64,000 nucleotides of DNA from Lactobacillaceae bacterium (GCA_031289615.1 JAITPD010000007.1:1-64000); one strand, 5' to 3'; counted from the stretch's first letter, positions 9,393 to 18,600 are shown. Program-made: numbers and translations. Notes: generated by a model not told the origin, from the sequence alone.

Positions 9393-10349
9393 ATGGCAAC
9401 TAAGAAAATGATTTTAGATTTAGATACTGGAGTTGATGACGCCTTAGCCCTTGCTTTGGCAGTCGCTGATCCACGGGTTGATTTAATTGGTATCGTATCA
9501 AGCTATGGTAATAATACGCTGGATGTAACAACCCAAAACGCTCTAGATTTGTTGCACTTGTTGGGCCAAGATGATGTCCCAGTTTATAGAGGTCTTGAGC
9601 ATTCATCAATGACCGATCACTTCGATGTCATGCAAGTTTCAAAAGATATTCATGGAGACAACGGGCTTGGCAACGTGACTATTGAGCATGCACCCCGTTT
9701 GGCTGAAAAAGAATCAGGCGTTGATTTTATTATTAGCGCTGCAAAAGAATATACTGATAACTTGATTATCGTACCAACTGGACCATTGACCAACTTATCT
9801 GCTGCCCTCACGATTGAACCAAGCATTGCAACACAAATTGGTGACGTTACCTTGATGGGTGGCGCATTAACTGTCCGTGGAAATGTAACTTCAGTGACAG
9901 AAGCCAATATTAATCAAGATGCTGAAGCGGCCGACTATGTCTTTAAGCATCAGCACAACCTGACAATGGTCGGACTGGATGTAACATTGCGGACATTGCT
10001 TTCTAAAGCAGAGACCAAGCAATGGCGTCATTACGGACATAAAGGTCAAATATACGCAGATATTTTCGATTATTATATTGATGCGTATGATCGTCTTGGA
10101 ATTGATCATCGCGGGGCTGCCTTGCATGATCCTTTGGCTGTTGGGATTGCAATTGATCCAACATACGCCACTTTCATTGACCTGAACATGCAAGTGACAC
10201 TTCAAAAGTCTTCTGGTGATTACGGCCGAACAATCGGTGACAATGAAAAGTTGCTCGATGAACCAATTTCACGTGCGGCGATTGATGTTGATGCTGTGCG
10301 TTATACCCGTGATTTCATGGATTTCATTGCTACAACATTAAAAGATTAA
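9393..10349 (+). CDS. Second inosine-uridine-preferring nucleoside hydrolase family protein
   Basis: 318 residues with the family's DLDTGVDD calcium site near residue 9, GDNGLGN near 87, MGGA near 150 and an HDPLAVG segment near 245. It is clearly diverged from the upstream RihC-like enzyme, so it is not a recent tandem duplicate and may have a different nucleoside preference. The ATG at 9393 lies seven bases after GGGAG; the in-frame ATG at 9387 is too close to it. It is separated from rihC by two repeat elements, so shared transcription is uncertain. The substrate cannot be named from sequence. Confidence 0.88.
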   Translation: MATKKMILDLDTGVDDALALALAVADPRVDLIGIVSSYGNNTLDVTTQNALDLLHLLGQDDVPVYRGLEHSSMTDHFDVMQVSKDIHGDNGLGNVTIEHAPRLAEKESGVDFIISAAKEYTDNLIIVPTGPLTNLSAALTIEPSIATQIGDVTLMGGALTVRGNVTSVTEANINQDAEAADYVFKHQHNLTMVGLDVTLRTLLSKAETKQWRHYGHKGQIYADIFDYYIDAYDRLGIDHRGAALHDPLAVGIAIDPTYATFIDLNMQVTLQKSSGDYGRTIGDNEKLLDEPISRAAIDVDAVRYTRDFMDFIATTLKD

Positions 10350-10366
10350 TCTGAACGAATCAATTC

Positions 10367-10410
10367 AAAAATAGCCGAACTCCACAAAATGGAATTCGAC
10401 TATTTTAATT
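10367..10410. terminator. Bidirectional terminator between the nucleoside hydrolase gene and ftsH
   Basis: AAAATAGCCGAA-CTCCA pairs with TGGA-ATTCGACTATTTT around a short CAAAA loop, with A and T runs on both sides. The two flanking genes converge on it. Confidence 0.8.
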
Positions 10411-10416
10411 TACATA

Positions 10417-12495
10417 TTACTTACGCGGATACAGAACCTCAACCTTAACTTTCGATTCAGCTTCTTCTTCCTTGCGTTCTTCAATTGAAGTTGTCACCTT
10501 CTTCGTGGCAACTTTCTTCGCTTCTTCGTATGACATTGGTTGATCATCCTCATCAACAACTACTTCTGTTGACTTTGGCATCTCGCCCGTCTCAAACAAA
10601 CTCAGAATTTGCTTCTCATCAAGGGTTTCAAACTCAAGCAAAGCCTTAGCAATTGCTGCATGACGATCCTTGTACTTCTCGATGATTTCATGCGCATGTT
10701 GGTAACCTTCCGTTGTCAAACGACGAACTTCTTCGTCAATCAAACGGGCAGTTTCTTCAGAATACGCAGGTGTTTCGCCATATTGACGGCCCAAGAATGG
10801 TTGACCGCCATTGGCAAGTTGTACCATTCCCAGCTTATCTGACATTCCGTATTCGGTAACCATCGCACGCGCAATATTTGTTGCTTGCTCAAAGTCATTT
10901 GACGCACCAGATGATTGTTGGTCAAAGATAATTTCTTCGGCCGCACGACCACCCATCAAACCAGCAATCTGATCCATAGCATTTGTCTTTGACATCAACA
11001 TCTGATCTTCACGTGGCAACATAATTGCGTAACCACCGGCGCGACCACGTGGCACGATTGTAACCTTGTGCACCACGCGGGCCTCGTTCAAAACCAAACC
11101 AACGATAGCGTGGCCAGCTTCGTGATAAGCAACAGTTTCGCGTTCCTTGGCAGACACAACCCGATCCTTCTTGGCAGGCCCAGCAATTACACGATCTTCG
11201 GCTTCATCCACGTCAACTGCTTCGATGACATTTTTGTTTTGGCGAGCAGCTAACAACGCAGCTTCGTTCAACAAGTTAGCCAAATCAGCACCAACAAAGC
11301 CAGGAGTTTGCTTAGCGATTTCCTTCAAGTCAACATCCTTAGCAAGAGGCTTACCCTTAGAATGAACCTTCAAAATTTCTTCACGGCCCTTGACATCAGG
11401 CCGGCCAACCAAAATCTTTCGGTCAAAACGTCCCGGACGAAGCAATGCTGGGTCCAAAACGTCAGCTCGATTGGTTGCAGCCATGACAATGATTCCTTCG
11501 TTTCCAGAGAATCCGTCCATCTCAACCAACATTTGGTTCAAGGTTTGCTCACGTTCGTCGTGACCTCCGCCCATACCAGCACCACGTTGGCGACCGACGG
11601 CATCAATTTCATCAATAAAGATAATTGATGGAGCAGACTTCTTGGCATTTTCGAACAAATCACGAACACGACTCGCCCCAACTCCGACGAACATCTCAAC
11701 GAAGTCCGAACCAGAAATTGAGAAGAATGGCACACCAGCTTCACCAGCCACAGCTCGGGCTAGCAAAGTCTTACCAGTTCCTGGAGGCCCCTCAAGCAAA
11801 ACACCCTTTGGAATCTTAGCACCCAACTTGGTGAACTTGCTTGGATCCTTCAAGAATTCAACCACTTCAACCAGTTCTTGCTTTTCTTCTTCGGCTCCAG
11901 CGACATCACTAAAGCGCACCTTGTTGTCATTTGGATCAGATGGCTTGGCTTTTGACTTTCCAAAGCCCATCACTCCACCAGGACCACCCTTGCCACCTTG
12001 GCTCATTCCACTCATCATGAACCAGAGGAATCCAACCATCACAAGAATTGGGAGGAACGTCATCAAGACTGAACCCCACATATTTGAATCTTCTTGCTTA
12101 GTTTGAACTTCTGTCTTGGTCTTTGAAGCAGCTTCATTGATCGCCTTTACAACTGAATCGTTTGGCAGAGCTTGCACTTCAAATTCAGTAATTTTGGTCG
12201 TATCATCATTTCCAAGAACCTTGGTCAAAGGATTTTCGCTCTTCTTTGAATCCTTTTCGACGATGGCCTTGCGATACTTTCCGGTAATATCATACACACC
12301 AGCACCGGGCTTGATTTGAATTGACTTAATTTTTTTATCGTTCAATTGCTTCATGAACGTCGATGTTTCAATCTTTTTCACGGTTGTCGTTTGTTGTGGC
12401 CCAGCGACCCAATAAACCAACCCTAAAATTGCAAGAAGCATGATGACATAAAACAAACTATTCCGAACGAAATTACCACTGGGGCGATTATTCAT
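10417..12495 (-). CDS. ftsH: ATP-dependent zinc metalloprotease FtsH
   Basis: Membrane-anchored AAA+ protease that degrades misfolded membrane proteins and regulators. Two transmembrane segments (about residues 13-31 and 139-162) flank an extracytoplasmic domain; Walker A GPPGTGKT is at 236-243, Walker B IIFIDEID near 291-298, and the zinc site HEAGH at 458-462. An upstream in-frame ATG adds 11 residues, but AGAGGAGG precedes the ATG at 12495, giving 692 residues. Last gene of the divIC-tilS-hpt-ftsH run. The C-terminal tail is acidic and Lys-rich. Confidence 0.97.
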   Translation of the reverse strand: MNNRPSGNFVRNSLFYVIMLLAILGLVYWVAGPQQTTTVKKIETSTFMKQLNDKKIKSIQIKPGAGVYDITGKYRKAIVEKDSKKSENPLTKVLGNDDTTKITEFEVQALPNDSVVKAINEAASKTKTEVQTKQEDSNMWGSVLMTFLPILVMVGFLWFMMSGMSQGGKGGPGGVMGFGKSKAKPSDPNDNKVRFSDVAGAEEEKQELVEVVEFLKDPSKFTKLGAKIPKGVLLEGPPGTGKTLLARAVAGEAGVPFFSISGSDFVEMFVGVGASRVRDLFENAKKSAPSIIFIDEIDAVGRQRGAGMGGGHDEREQTLNQMLVEMDGFSGNEGIIVMAATNRADVLDPALLRPGRFDRKILVGRPDVKGREEILKVHSKGKPLAKDVDLKEIAKQTPGFVGADLANLLNEAALLAARQNKNVIEAVDVDEAEDRVIAGPAKKDRVVSAKERETVAYHEAGHAIVGLVLNEARVVHKVTIVPRGRAGGYAIMLPREDQMLMSKTNAMDQIAGLMGGRAAEEIIFDQQSSGASNDFEQATNIARAMVTEYGMSDKLGMVQLANGGQPFLGRQYGETPAYSEETARLIDEEVRRLTTEGYQHAHEIIEKYKDRHAAIAKALLEFETLDEKQILSLFETGEMPKSTEVVVDEDDQPMSYEEAKKVATKKVTTSIEERKEEEAESKVKVEVLYPRK

Positions 12496-12575
12496 TCTTG
12501 TCCTCCTCTGGTAGAACTTGCCTACCATTTTATAATCTTATAATTATAGCAAAATTTTACTGATTAAAACCGAAA

Positions 12576-13181
12576 TTAGTGTGACGCCGTAATCTCTGAG
12601 TCAACTAAATTTGCATGTTCCGGTGCATAAACTTCTTTTTTCAAGATTCCAACGTATGGTAAGTTGCGGTAAAACTCCTTGCCATTCACGCTGTAATCCA
12701 ACCCGTAACCGACGACAAACGCCTTTGGAACATCAAAACCAATATATTCAACGTCTGCATCCACAGCGCGACCTTCTTTTTTATCAAGGAGACTCGCCGT
12801 TTTAACACTTTGCGCACCACGTTCAAATAATAGTTTTTTCATAAACAACAATGAGCGCCCGGTATCCACAATATCTTCCATGATAATGACGTCGCGGTCC
12901 TTCACGTCACTTTTAATATCAGTGACCAGCGAAACTTCCCCAGAACTAGCGATCCCACCGTTATAACTTGAAACATCAATAAACTCAATTTCCGTGTATT
13001 GCATGTAACGCATAACATCCACAGCCCACAGCGCAGCGCCCTTTAAAACGACCAAGATAATTGGCGTTTTATTTTCATAGTCGTGCGCCAAAGTCTCACC
13101 AACCCGTTTAGCAGCTTCAGCGATTTCAGTTTGGCTGTATAGGACCCGCTCAATATCGTTGTCCATGTTCCATTCTTTCAT
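12576..13181 (-). CDS. hpt: Hypoxanthine-guanine phosphoribosyltransferase
   Basis: Salvages hypoxanthine and guanine to IMP and GMP with PRPP. The PRPP-binding signature VIIMEDIVDTGRS lies near residues 98-110, and the flexible-loop SSYNGG segment near 72. GAGGGG eight bases upstream supports the first ATG (13181), giving 201 residues. It sits between tilS and ftsH, the conserved order in Firmicutes. The C-terminal tail past YVGILKKEVY is slightly longer than in B. subtilis. It would use bases released by the nucleoside hydrolases encoded a few kb away. Confidence 0.95.
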   Translation of the reverse strand: MKEWNMDNDIERVLYSQTEIAEAAKRVGETLAHDYENKTPIILVVLKGAALWAVDVMRYMQYTEIEFIDVSSYNGGIASSGEVSLVTDIKSDVKDRDVIIMEDIVDTGRSLLFMKKLLFERGAQSVKTASLLDKKEGRAVDADVEYIGFDVPKAFVVGYGLDYSVNGKEFYRNLPYVGILKKEVYAPEHANLVDSEITASH

Positions 13182-13249
13182 TGAATCGTCCCCTCGAATT
13201 ACCCTTTTTTTAATTTTAAATATACCTTCTTATTTTACCATGAAATCCA

Positions 13250-14221
13250 TTATTTTTTCAGTAGGATTTGCTTCCCACGCCGGACAATTTTTGTTTCATC
13301 ATTGAGTTTCACCTCACCAGCGTTCACACTTTGATTACGCATTAGCTGAATGACTTGACGCAACTGCCTTTGCTTAAATGAATATAGTTGTGCTTTAGCC
13401 AACCATGCTTGTAAATATAAAACAATTTGCTCTTCAGGTTGCTTCCAATCAAATTCGCCGGTTTCCATTTTGCTAACAGCTTGATCAATAAGTGGCTGAG
13501 CAATTGTTTCGAGCGCAGAAAACTGAGCAATTTCTGATAGAAGATGCTGATCGAATCCTGCGTTTAATTCTCGCAACTCTGGCAATATAGTCCGTCGAAT
13601 CTTGTTACGTGCATAGCTTTCATCCAAATTTGTACTGTCTTCAATGAACTCAGTAATCGGCTGGTCCACAAGCAAATGTAAATCTGCTTTGCGTAGTGTT
13701 AAAAATGGTCGAACAAGCTCAATGCCATCGCGTACTTGTTGCTCCTGCATCCCCTTGAGTTGCGAAATCTGTCCGCCCCGAATTAGCTTGAAAAAAATCG
13801 TCTCAACTTGATCGTCTTGATGATGGGCCGTTAAAATTTTTGTTGCACCCCATTCATGCGCTTTTTCATACAAAATGGCATACCTTTTTTCACGCGCCAC
13901 CTCTTCGACACCCGTGGTTGGCCTATTGTCCCACTCAATTGGAACCACTGCTGAATGTTCTATCTGCTGGGCATGATCAGTTAGCCAATTGCGCACCAGC
14001 TGTTCTTCGTCTTGTGCATCATCGCGCAATTGATGATTAACGTACACCACACTCACTTGTGGCTGAAGATCTGCAGGTAAATTGCCATCCGTTAACCATG
14101 TCACAAGGTGCAATGAATCTGCCCCGCCTGACAACGCAACAATCACGTGGTCATCTGCGTTAAATAAATAATTTTCGCGTACATGCCGAATTAAATTCGC
14201 GCGCATGACCTTTGTTTGCAT
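13250..14221 (-). CDS. tilS: tRNA(Ile)-lysidine synthase, short form
   Basis: Modifies C34 of the CAU-anticodon tRNA-Ile to lysidine, so that it reads AUA. The PP-loop ATPase motif SGGADS is at residues 31-36, and HHQDDQVET near 134. At 323 residues it is about 100 shorter than usual Firmicutes TilS and ends after the central helical domain, so the C-terminal domain is missing. The frame ends cleanly with no downstream remnant. AAAGGAG precedes the ATG. The S1-domain gene often found between divIC and tilS is absent. Confidence 0.92.
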   Translation of the reverse strand: MQTKVMRANLIRHVRENYLFNADDHVIVALSGGADSLHLVTWLTDGNLPADLQPQVSVVYVNHQLRDDAQDEEQLVRNWLTDHAQQIEHSAVVPIEWDNRPTTGVEEVAREKRYAILYEKAHEWGATKILTAHHQDDQVETIFFKLIRGGQISQLKGMQEQQVRDGIELVRPFLTLRKADLHLLVDQPITEFIEDSTNLDESYARNKIRRTILPELRELNAGFDQHLLSEIAQFSALETIAQPLIDQAVSKMETGEFDWKQPEEQIVLYLQAWLAKAQLYSFKQRQLRQVIQLMRNQSVNAGEVKLNDETKIVRRGKQILLKK

Positions 14222-14258
14222 CTTTGGCTCCTTTCATCTTAATCACTGTTTTTATAAC

Positions 14259-14314
14259 AAAAGAGGCCAGGATAAAACCCGATTTTTAGTCGAATTAGCG
14301 TTCCTGCCTCTTTT
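14259..14314 (-). terminator. Hairpin between divIC and tilS
   Basis: AAAAGAGGC-AGGA and TCCTGGCCTCTTTT pair across a loop of about 29 nt, with a T-rich end on the minus strand. It probably reduces read-through from divIC into tilS. Confidence 0.6.
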
Positions 14315-14381
14315 CTAAAGTTTCTATTCTAATAGCTTCTATTCTAAAACTTATATTTCTAAATTTATCTATAAACTCGTT

Positions 14382-14768
14382 TTACTCATTATCATCTGGA
14401 ATATTGAACACAACTTCGCCATTTTTAGTATACATGTACCGTTGACGAACGTACTTTTCAACATAATCCGGATCCTTGAGGTTTTTCTTGGTTTCGTTTA
14501 ATTCTTTGTTTTCAGCCTTTGCCTTAGCGACCTGCGTAGAAAGTTTGACTGTTTGCGCCTCTGCTTCACGCATCTTTGAATGATTTCCAAGTCCAGTCAC
14601 AACAAAGAAAATTGCAGCTAAAGCGGTCAGCAAATAAATGCAATTACGTCTTTTACGGTGCGTTTTCCGCGCATGAGCTGCTTGTTGGGCAGCATTTACT
14701 CGAATGAATTGGTCACCCGCTGCATTAATCGGACGAATATTATTGGTATTTTTATTTTTTCCAAACAT
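14382..14768 (-). CDS. divIC: Septum formation initiator, DivIC/FtsB family
   Basis: Small bitopic division protein of the FtsL-DivIB-DivIC complex. The basic cytoplasmic N terminus (about 50 residues, ending HRKRR) is followed by one membrane segment (CIYLLTALAAIFFVVTGL) and an extracellular coiled coil (TVKLSTQVAKAKAENKELNE), then the typical YVEKYVRQRYMYTKNGE motif. AGGAGG eight bases before the ATG at 14768 gives 128 residues, rather than the 11-codon-longer frame. It is first in the tilS-hpt-ftsH direction, as in other Firmicutes. Confidence 0.9.
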   Translation of the reverse strand: MFGKNKNTNNIRPINAAGDQFIRVNAAQQAAHARKTHRKRRNCIYLLTALAAIFFVVTGLGNHSKMREAEAQTVKLSTQVAKAKAENKELNETKKNLKDPDYVEKYVRQRYMYTKNGEVVFNIPDDNE

Positions 14769-14939
14769 CGCGGGGACCTCCTCTTCTGTAAATTTATTCA
14801 CTTCTACAATCTATATCATCACACTGTTTCTAAGATGGGTCGACAAATATTAAGATGCCTTAATAATTTTATAAAAAAATGTAACACTCTGTTACGAAAC
14901 CTATCAGAATGGTATTTTATGAGCATTATTTTCTCAAAA

Positions 14940-14972
14940 AAAGGACACACTTTGAGTGCCTTAACCCACAAT
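14940..14972 (-). terminator. Terminator upstream of divIC
   Basis: On the minus strand, AAGGCAC and GTGTGTCCTT form a small hairpin followed by seven T. It would end transcription coming from the truncated regulator gene at 15005. Confidence 0.6.
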
Positions 14973-15004
14973 ATATTGTCCGATACTCGGTCTTTTTTAA
15001 TTAT

Positions 15005-15534
15005 CTAATCACGATCCCTAAAAAATTTATCGGCAGCCTTCTTTACCATCGCTTGTTTGATTAAGTTAATATACTCAATTGAAGGATTATCTGGCATAAT
15101 AATTGGCTGACAATGTCGTTCAGTATTATTGAGCTGATTTATTCCAAGGCGGTCAAGAATCACATCTGAAAAATAAAAATCATTCACTTCCGGCTCGTAT
15201 TGGTCAGTGAATTTAATGTTCACGGCATCAAATCCCAACAAGCGATGTTTAACATATTGACGATGTAATAAATTATCTGTAAATCCAACAAACACATTTA
15301 CAGTTGGCAAAATCAAATTCTTATCCTGCAATAAAATATCGATCATCATTGCTTCGAAGTTGGTCCAAAAAGCTTCTATCAGATCCGGAGCATGCAACGT
15401 TTCATTAACTTTCGCGATATATGCTACAACATGTTCTAAGACGTACATAGCAAAGGTCGTGATAATTGGATAATCTGCTAAATGTCTCCCATTTTTCAAC
15501 CCATCATCGTAGCTATTACGCAGGTTAACATGGT
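15005..15534 (-). pseudogene. Start-less fragment resembling the C-terminal part of an Mga-type regulator
   Basis: An open frame runs from a stop near 15535 to 15005 with no convincing start: the first usable codon is a TTG at 15499 without a ribosome-binding site, and coding-like sequence continues upstream of it. The translated part (about 165-175 residues) has the alternating helix/strand pattern and an EIIB-like segment (VNVFVGFTDNLLHRQY) seen in C termini of Mga/AtxA-like regulators, which are about 500 residues long. No N-terminal HTH remains. The family assignment is tentative; truncation is the better supported point. Confidence 0.45.
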
Positions 15535-15551
15535 GCTTTTAGTATGCGCGC

Positions 15552-15582
15552 AATAAAAAAATCTATCAGCATGCGATAGATT
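15552..15582 (-). terminator. Terminator after the 49-residue membrane protein gene
   Basis: AATCTATC and GATAGATT pair around GCATGCT, followed by TTTTTTATT on the minus strand. Confidence 0.8.
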
Positions 15583-15642
15583 CTAGGTACTAATTTGATT
15601 TTTTTATGTCAACCCAATCGTTACCCGCCTAAACAAGGAAAA

Positions 15643-15792
15643 TTATTTGTACTTTACAGCTAGACTAACTAATATGCCCGCAATCCAGCCCATAAAAGTT
15701 AGGTACATCTTTGCCGGATCAATAATTATCGCAGTGATCATACATAGAAATGCCACAATTATACACAGTAGATATTTCGCCTTCTTGATCAT
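15643..15792 (-). CDS. Small two-segment membrane protein (49 residues)
   Basis: I do not recognise it. The ATG at 15792 has GAGGAA five bases upstream, and the frame encodes MIKKAKYLL, a hydrophobic helix (CIIVAFLCMITAIIID), a short loop and a second helix (FMGWIAGILVSLAV), ending VKYK. It lies between two intrinsic terminators, so it is probably an independent unit or is read through from the alcohol dehydrogenase gene. Gene-like features are the ribosome-binding site, the clean two-helix pattern with basic ends, and its own terminator. Confidence 0.6.
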   Translation of the reverse strand: MIKKAKYLLCIIVAFLCMITAIIIDPAKMYLTFMGWIAGILVSLAVKYK

Positions 15793-15811
15793 AATAGTTC
15801 CTCGCTGACTA

Positions 15812-15843
15812 GAAAAAAACAGAAGTCCGTGAACTCCTGTTTC
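15812..15843 (-). terminator. Terminator of the R-ADH gene
   Basis: AAACAGGAGT and GACTTCTGTTT form a stem with one mismatch and a TTCACG loop, followed by a run of T on the minus strand. Confidence 0.8.
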
Positions 15844-15863
15844 CCAAAATTAATTTTACAAAA

Positions 15864-16622
15864 TTACTTAGCCAAGTACCCACCGTCAACGACGAATTCG
15901 GCTCCAGTAGCATACTTTGATTCTTCAGAAGCCAAGTATACACAGATGTAAGCAATGTCATTTGGCTCACCGATGTGGCCAACTGGTGTTTGCGTACGTT
16001 GTGATTGTGCTTCTTCCGCTCCCTCAAGTCCATCAACCAATGGAGTCTTGATGTACCCAGGGTGCACAGTGTTAACACGGAGGTTGTAGTCATTCAAGGC
16101 ACAGTGCAATGCAGCTGACTTTGACATGATACGAACTCCACCCTTTGAATGGTTGTAGGCAGTCAGGTTAGGATCTCCAACGAAACCTTCAATTGAAGAC
16201 ATGTTGATGATTGAAGCCCCACCAGGTTGGTTCTTCATGTATTGAACACCATACTTAGTTCCCAAGAATACACCGTCAGAGTTGATTGATTGCAACAACT
16301 TCCAGTCATCGAAAGTTGTGTCTTCAATGTTCTTTCCAATCGCGATTCCGGCGTTGTTAACAACAGTGTCAACGTGTCCGAACCATTCGATTGTCTTTTC
16401 AAACAAATCAATCCAACCAGCTTCATCAGCGGCATCATGTTGAACGAAACGAATTACATCATCCCCACCAATTGACTTAACAGCTTCTTCACCAACATTC
16501 GCACGACGACCAGTAATAACTACCTTTGCGCCTTCTTCAACGAACTTGGTTGCACATGCCAAACCAATTCCAAGAGTTCCACCAGTAACAATCGCAACCT
16601 TACCTTCTAAACGTCCAGTCAT
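15864..16622 (-). CDS. R-specific secondary alcohol dehydrogenase (short-chain dehydrogenase)
   Basis: Reduces ketones to (R)-alcohols with NADPH; close to the well-known Lactobacillus brevis R-ADH. Starting at the ATG at 16622 (GGAG nine bases before it) gives 252 residues, the length of that enzyme. The cofactor motif TGGTLGIG is at residues 14-21, TGRRANVG near 37 has the Arg that favours NADP, NNAG near 90, INMSSIEG near 141 has the catalytic Ser, and YNHSK near 156 has Tyr and Lys. The C terminus keeps the family's VVDGGY. It is a monocistronic gene with its own terminator. Confidence 0.92.
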   Translation of the reverse strand: MTGRLEGKVAIVTGGTLGIGLACATKFVEEGAKVVITGRRANVGEEAVKSIGGDDVIRFVQHDAADEAGWIDLFEKTIEWFGHVDTVVNNAGIAIGKNIEDTTFDDWKLLQSINSDGVFLGTKYGVQYMKNQPGGASIINMSSIEGFVGDPNLTAYNHSKGGVRIMSKSAALHCALNDYNLRVNTVHPGYIKTPLVDGLEGAEEAQSQRTQTPVGHIGEPNDIAYICVYLASEESKYATGAEFVVDGGYLAK

Positions 16623-16664
16623 TCTCTGTATCTCCATTCCCTTTGATACTTTATATAATGGCCC

Positions 16665-16725
16665 TCACATGTGAATATACTGTGAATTTTTCATAAAAAG
16701 TCACCGAATGTGTAAAGCGCTTACA
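16665..16725 (-). promoter_or_regulatory. Two palindromes upstream of the R-ADH gene
   Basis: TCACATGTGA (16665-16674) is a perfect 10-bp palindrome about 45 nt before the start codon. TGTAAAGCGCTTACA (16711-16725) is cre-like but has one base too many in one half compared with the CcpA consensus. A TATATAA sequence lies between the first palindrome and the gene, but no good -35 is seen. Regulatory roles are inferred. Confidence 0.35.
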
Positions 16726-16770
16726 ATGTTTTTGTGGTAGGGTTTGTTTCCATCTCCGTTAAAGACAAAT

Positions 16771-16970
16771 GCCCTTTGCCATTTTTCACTTGCGTGGTGA
16801 GATTTATTGGTCAGCTTCGCTAAAGATTCTTTACGTTCGGATGGCCCTGCACGAGTCATGGCGAATGGCAAAATAATTTGCCAATTTCACGGCGCTAAAG
16901 CCCGCGTGAAAAAAGTTCGCCTAGATTCGGCAAGGTCTGGTCATCCGACGACAGAATCGCTACGCTGACC
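16771..16970 (+). repeat. Repeat R1 copy D with R2 end remnant
   Basis: GCCATTTTTCACTTGCGTGG (an R2 end, to 16800) is joined directly to a complete R1 (16809-16970) ending GCTGACC. The rest of R2 is missing. It occupies the R-ADH to brnQ gap; no ORF is seen there. Confidence 0.88.
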
Positions 16971-17021
16971 ACCCCAACCACAGATTTCAGTAAAATATTT
17001 TAGCCATTAACAATTTGCGTA

Positions 17022-17059
17022 GAAAAAACCTCCATGCCCACAAAAATGGCCCAGAGGTT
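17022..17059 (-). terminator. brnQ terminator
   Basis: AACCTC and GAGGTT enclose an inner GGGCCA/TGGGCA-type loop, followed by TTTTTTC on the minus strand. Confidence 0.7.
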
Positions 17060-17076
17060 CGTAACTATAGTTTTAT

Positions 17077-18411
17077 TTATGATTGACGCAACCAATAAAT
17101 GAAGTAACCGATGATTGCACCGACCGCAGCAGGAATCAGCCAACCCATTCCAACATCACCAAGCGGAACATACGTATAATACCAATCCGTGATATTGCTC
17201 AAAATTGGAACCTTATCCACGATTGGCAAATTAGCAATCAAATCACCAATGGCTGGCAAAGTCGTCAACGCCACCGTCCAACGATACACAACTGGCGCTC
17301 CATTAAAGTACTTCTTAAACAAGCTCAAGAAGATCAATACCAGAGCAAATGGGTAAAGTAACATCAAAACTGGTACTGACCAAGCAATGATATTCGTCAA
17401 ACCAAAGTTCGCCACGATGAACGAACCAATTGCAATGACCCTCAACCAGAACTTATACGAAATCTTCGGGAATGATAATTCCATGTCCTGTGCGAAAGAC
17501 TGGAACAATCCCATCGTAGTCGTAAAGACAGCCAGCGTAATCAAGATTGCTGTTAGAACGATTCCGTAACTTCCGGAGTAATGTTCGATAATTTGAGCCA
17601 ACGCAATTCCACCATTCGCTGAAACCTTGAACATCCCCAAACTCATAGTTCCAATCAAGATCAAAGCAATGTAGATGATCCCTTCAGCAATGATACTCCA
17701 CGCTCCGGCCCGTGCGAGCTCTTTTGAAATAGACTTTTCGTTAAAGCCAAGCCCGCGCAAAGCATAGACAATTGTAATTCCAAATGAGAGCAACGCCAAC
17801 CCGTCCATCGTGTTGTACCCTTCCATAAAGCCGTTGAAGAATGCGCCAACCCGATAATCAGGTGCTGGTGCATAATTCAAATGACCCATCGGAATCAAAA
17901 ATGCTGCGATAAACAAGATCACCAGGCCAACCAAGAAGATTGGGTTCAGGTATTTTCCAATCCATGCAGTAATGTCGGCTTGCTTCACCGTCAAAAGATA
18001 CGCGAGGCTAAAGAAAATTGCTGTAAAGATGAACATACCCAGCGTTTGGTATTTAGCGGGAATCAAGGGAGCAAATCCAGTGGCAAAGGCCGTTGCTGGT
18101 AGACGTGGCGTGGCAAACAATGGTCCGATGACAAAGTGAAATGCAGCCACGATAGTTAATGCAAACCAGCGTGAAACTGGACGGGCAACATCGTATAAAC
18201 CATCACTATCAGTCAGTGAAACGGCGAGCATTGCCAAATATGGGACAACCGTTCCGGTTACAACAAAACCAATTGCAGCTGGCAACCAATTTGAACCTGC
18301 CATCTGTCCGAGATGAATTGGGAAAATTAAATTTCCGGCTCCAAAGAACATTCCAAAAATTAGCGAGGCTAGCAGGATTGTCTTTTTAATACTAGTCTTT
18401 TCATTATTCAT
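17077..18411 (-). CDS. brnQ: Branched-chain amino acid:cation symporter
   Basis: Imports leucine, isoleucine and valine. 444 residues of the LIVCS family with about 12 hydrophobic segments. The N-terminal signature LIFGMFFGAGNLIFPIHLG (residues 17-35) is diagnostic. It is preceded by a good minus-strand promoter and an AGGAACC ribosome-binding site, and it ends with its own terminator, so it is monocistronic. No T-box or CodY-type site was recognised upstream. Confidence 0.94.
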   Translation of the reverse strand: MNNEKTSIKKTILLASLIFGMFFGAGNLIFPIHLGQMAGSNWLPAAIGFVVTGTVVPYLAMLAVSLTDSDGLYDVARPVSRWFALTIVAAFHFVIGPLFATPRLPATAFATGFAPLIPAKYQTLGMFIFTAIFFSLAYLLTVKQADITAWIGKYLNPIFLVGLVILFIAAFLIPMGHLNYAPAPDYRVGAFFNGFMEGYNTMDGLALLSFGITIVYALRGLGFNEKSISKELARAGAWSIIAEGIIYIALILIGTMSLGMFKVSANGGIALAQIIEHYSGSYGIVLTAILITLAVFTTTMGLFQSFAQDMELSFPKISYKFWLRVIAIGSFIVANFGLTNIIAWSVPVLMLLYPFALVLIFLSLFKKYFNGAPVVYRWTVALTTLPAIGDLIANLPIVDKVPILSNITDWYYTYVPLGDVGMGWLIPAAVGAIIGYFIYWLRQS

Positions 18412-18445
18412 TAAAGGTTCCTCATTCTACTTATATTTTGTTATC

Positions 18446-18474
18446 ATTATCCAGAAGAGTTGCCCTCTTGTCAA
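18446..18474 (-). promoter_or_regulatory. brnQ promoter
   Basis: Minus-strand TTGACA (18474-18469) and GATAAT (18451-18446) with exactly 17 nt between them, about 35 nt upstream of the start codon. Confidence 0.75.
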
Positions 18475-18510
18475 ATATAAAATATGGTGTAAACTGATTT
18501 AAGTGGGTTA

Positions 18511-18558
18511 TAGTGTTAGTTAGTGAATAATGGGCAAGGCGTCTCGTAACTAACACTA
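18511..18558. repeat. Short inverted-repeat element, likely an R-family remnant
   Basis: TAGTGTTAGTTA and TAACTAACACTA are perfect 12-bp inverted repeats 24 nt apart, enclosing TGGGCAAGGCGTCTCG. The right side resembles the outer flank of R2 copy A (ACCAAGGTGTTTCATAACTA then GCACTAC) and of copy E, so this looks like an element reduced to its ends. Confidence 0.55.
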
Positions 18559-18600
18559 CATCCTTACGTAAGTATTTTAAACAATTTAAAAAATAACATT

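Noticed and set aside
11642..12106. 154-codon plus-strand ORF inside ftsH
   Set aside because: It is antisense to the well-conserved AAA domain; low-complexity Pro/Ser/Thr content is typical of a shadow frame.
14658..15008. 116-codon plus-strand ORF opposite divIC and its upstream region
   Set aside because: It runs antisense through the divIC start and a terminator, with no ribosome-binding site and no recognisable domain.
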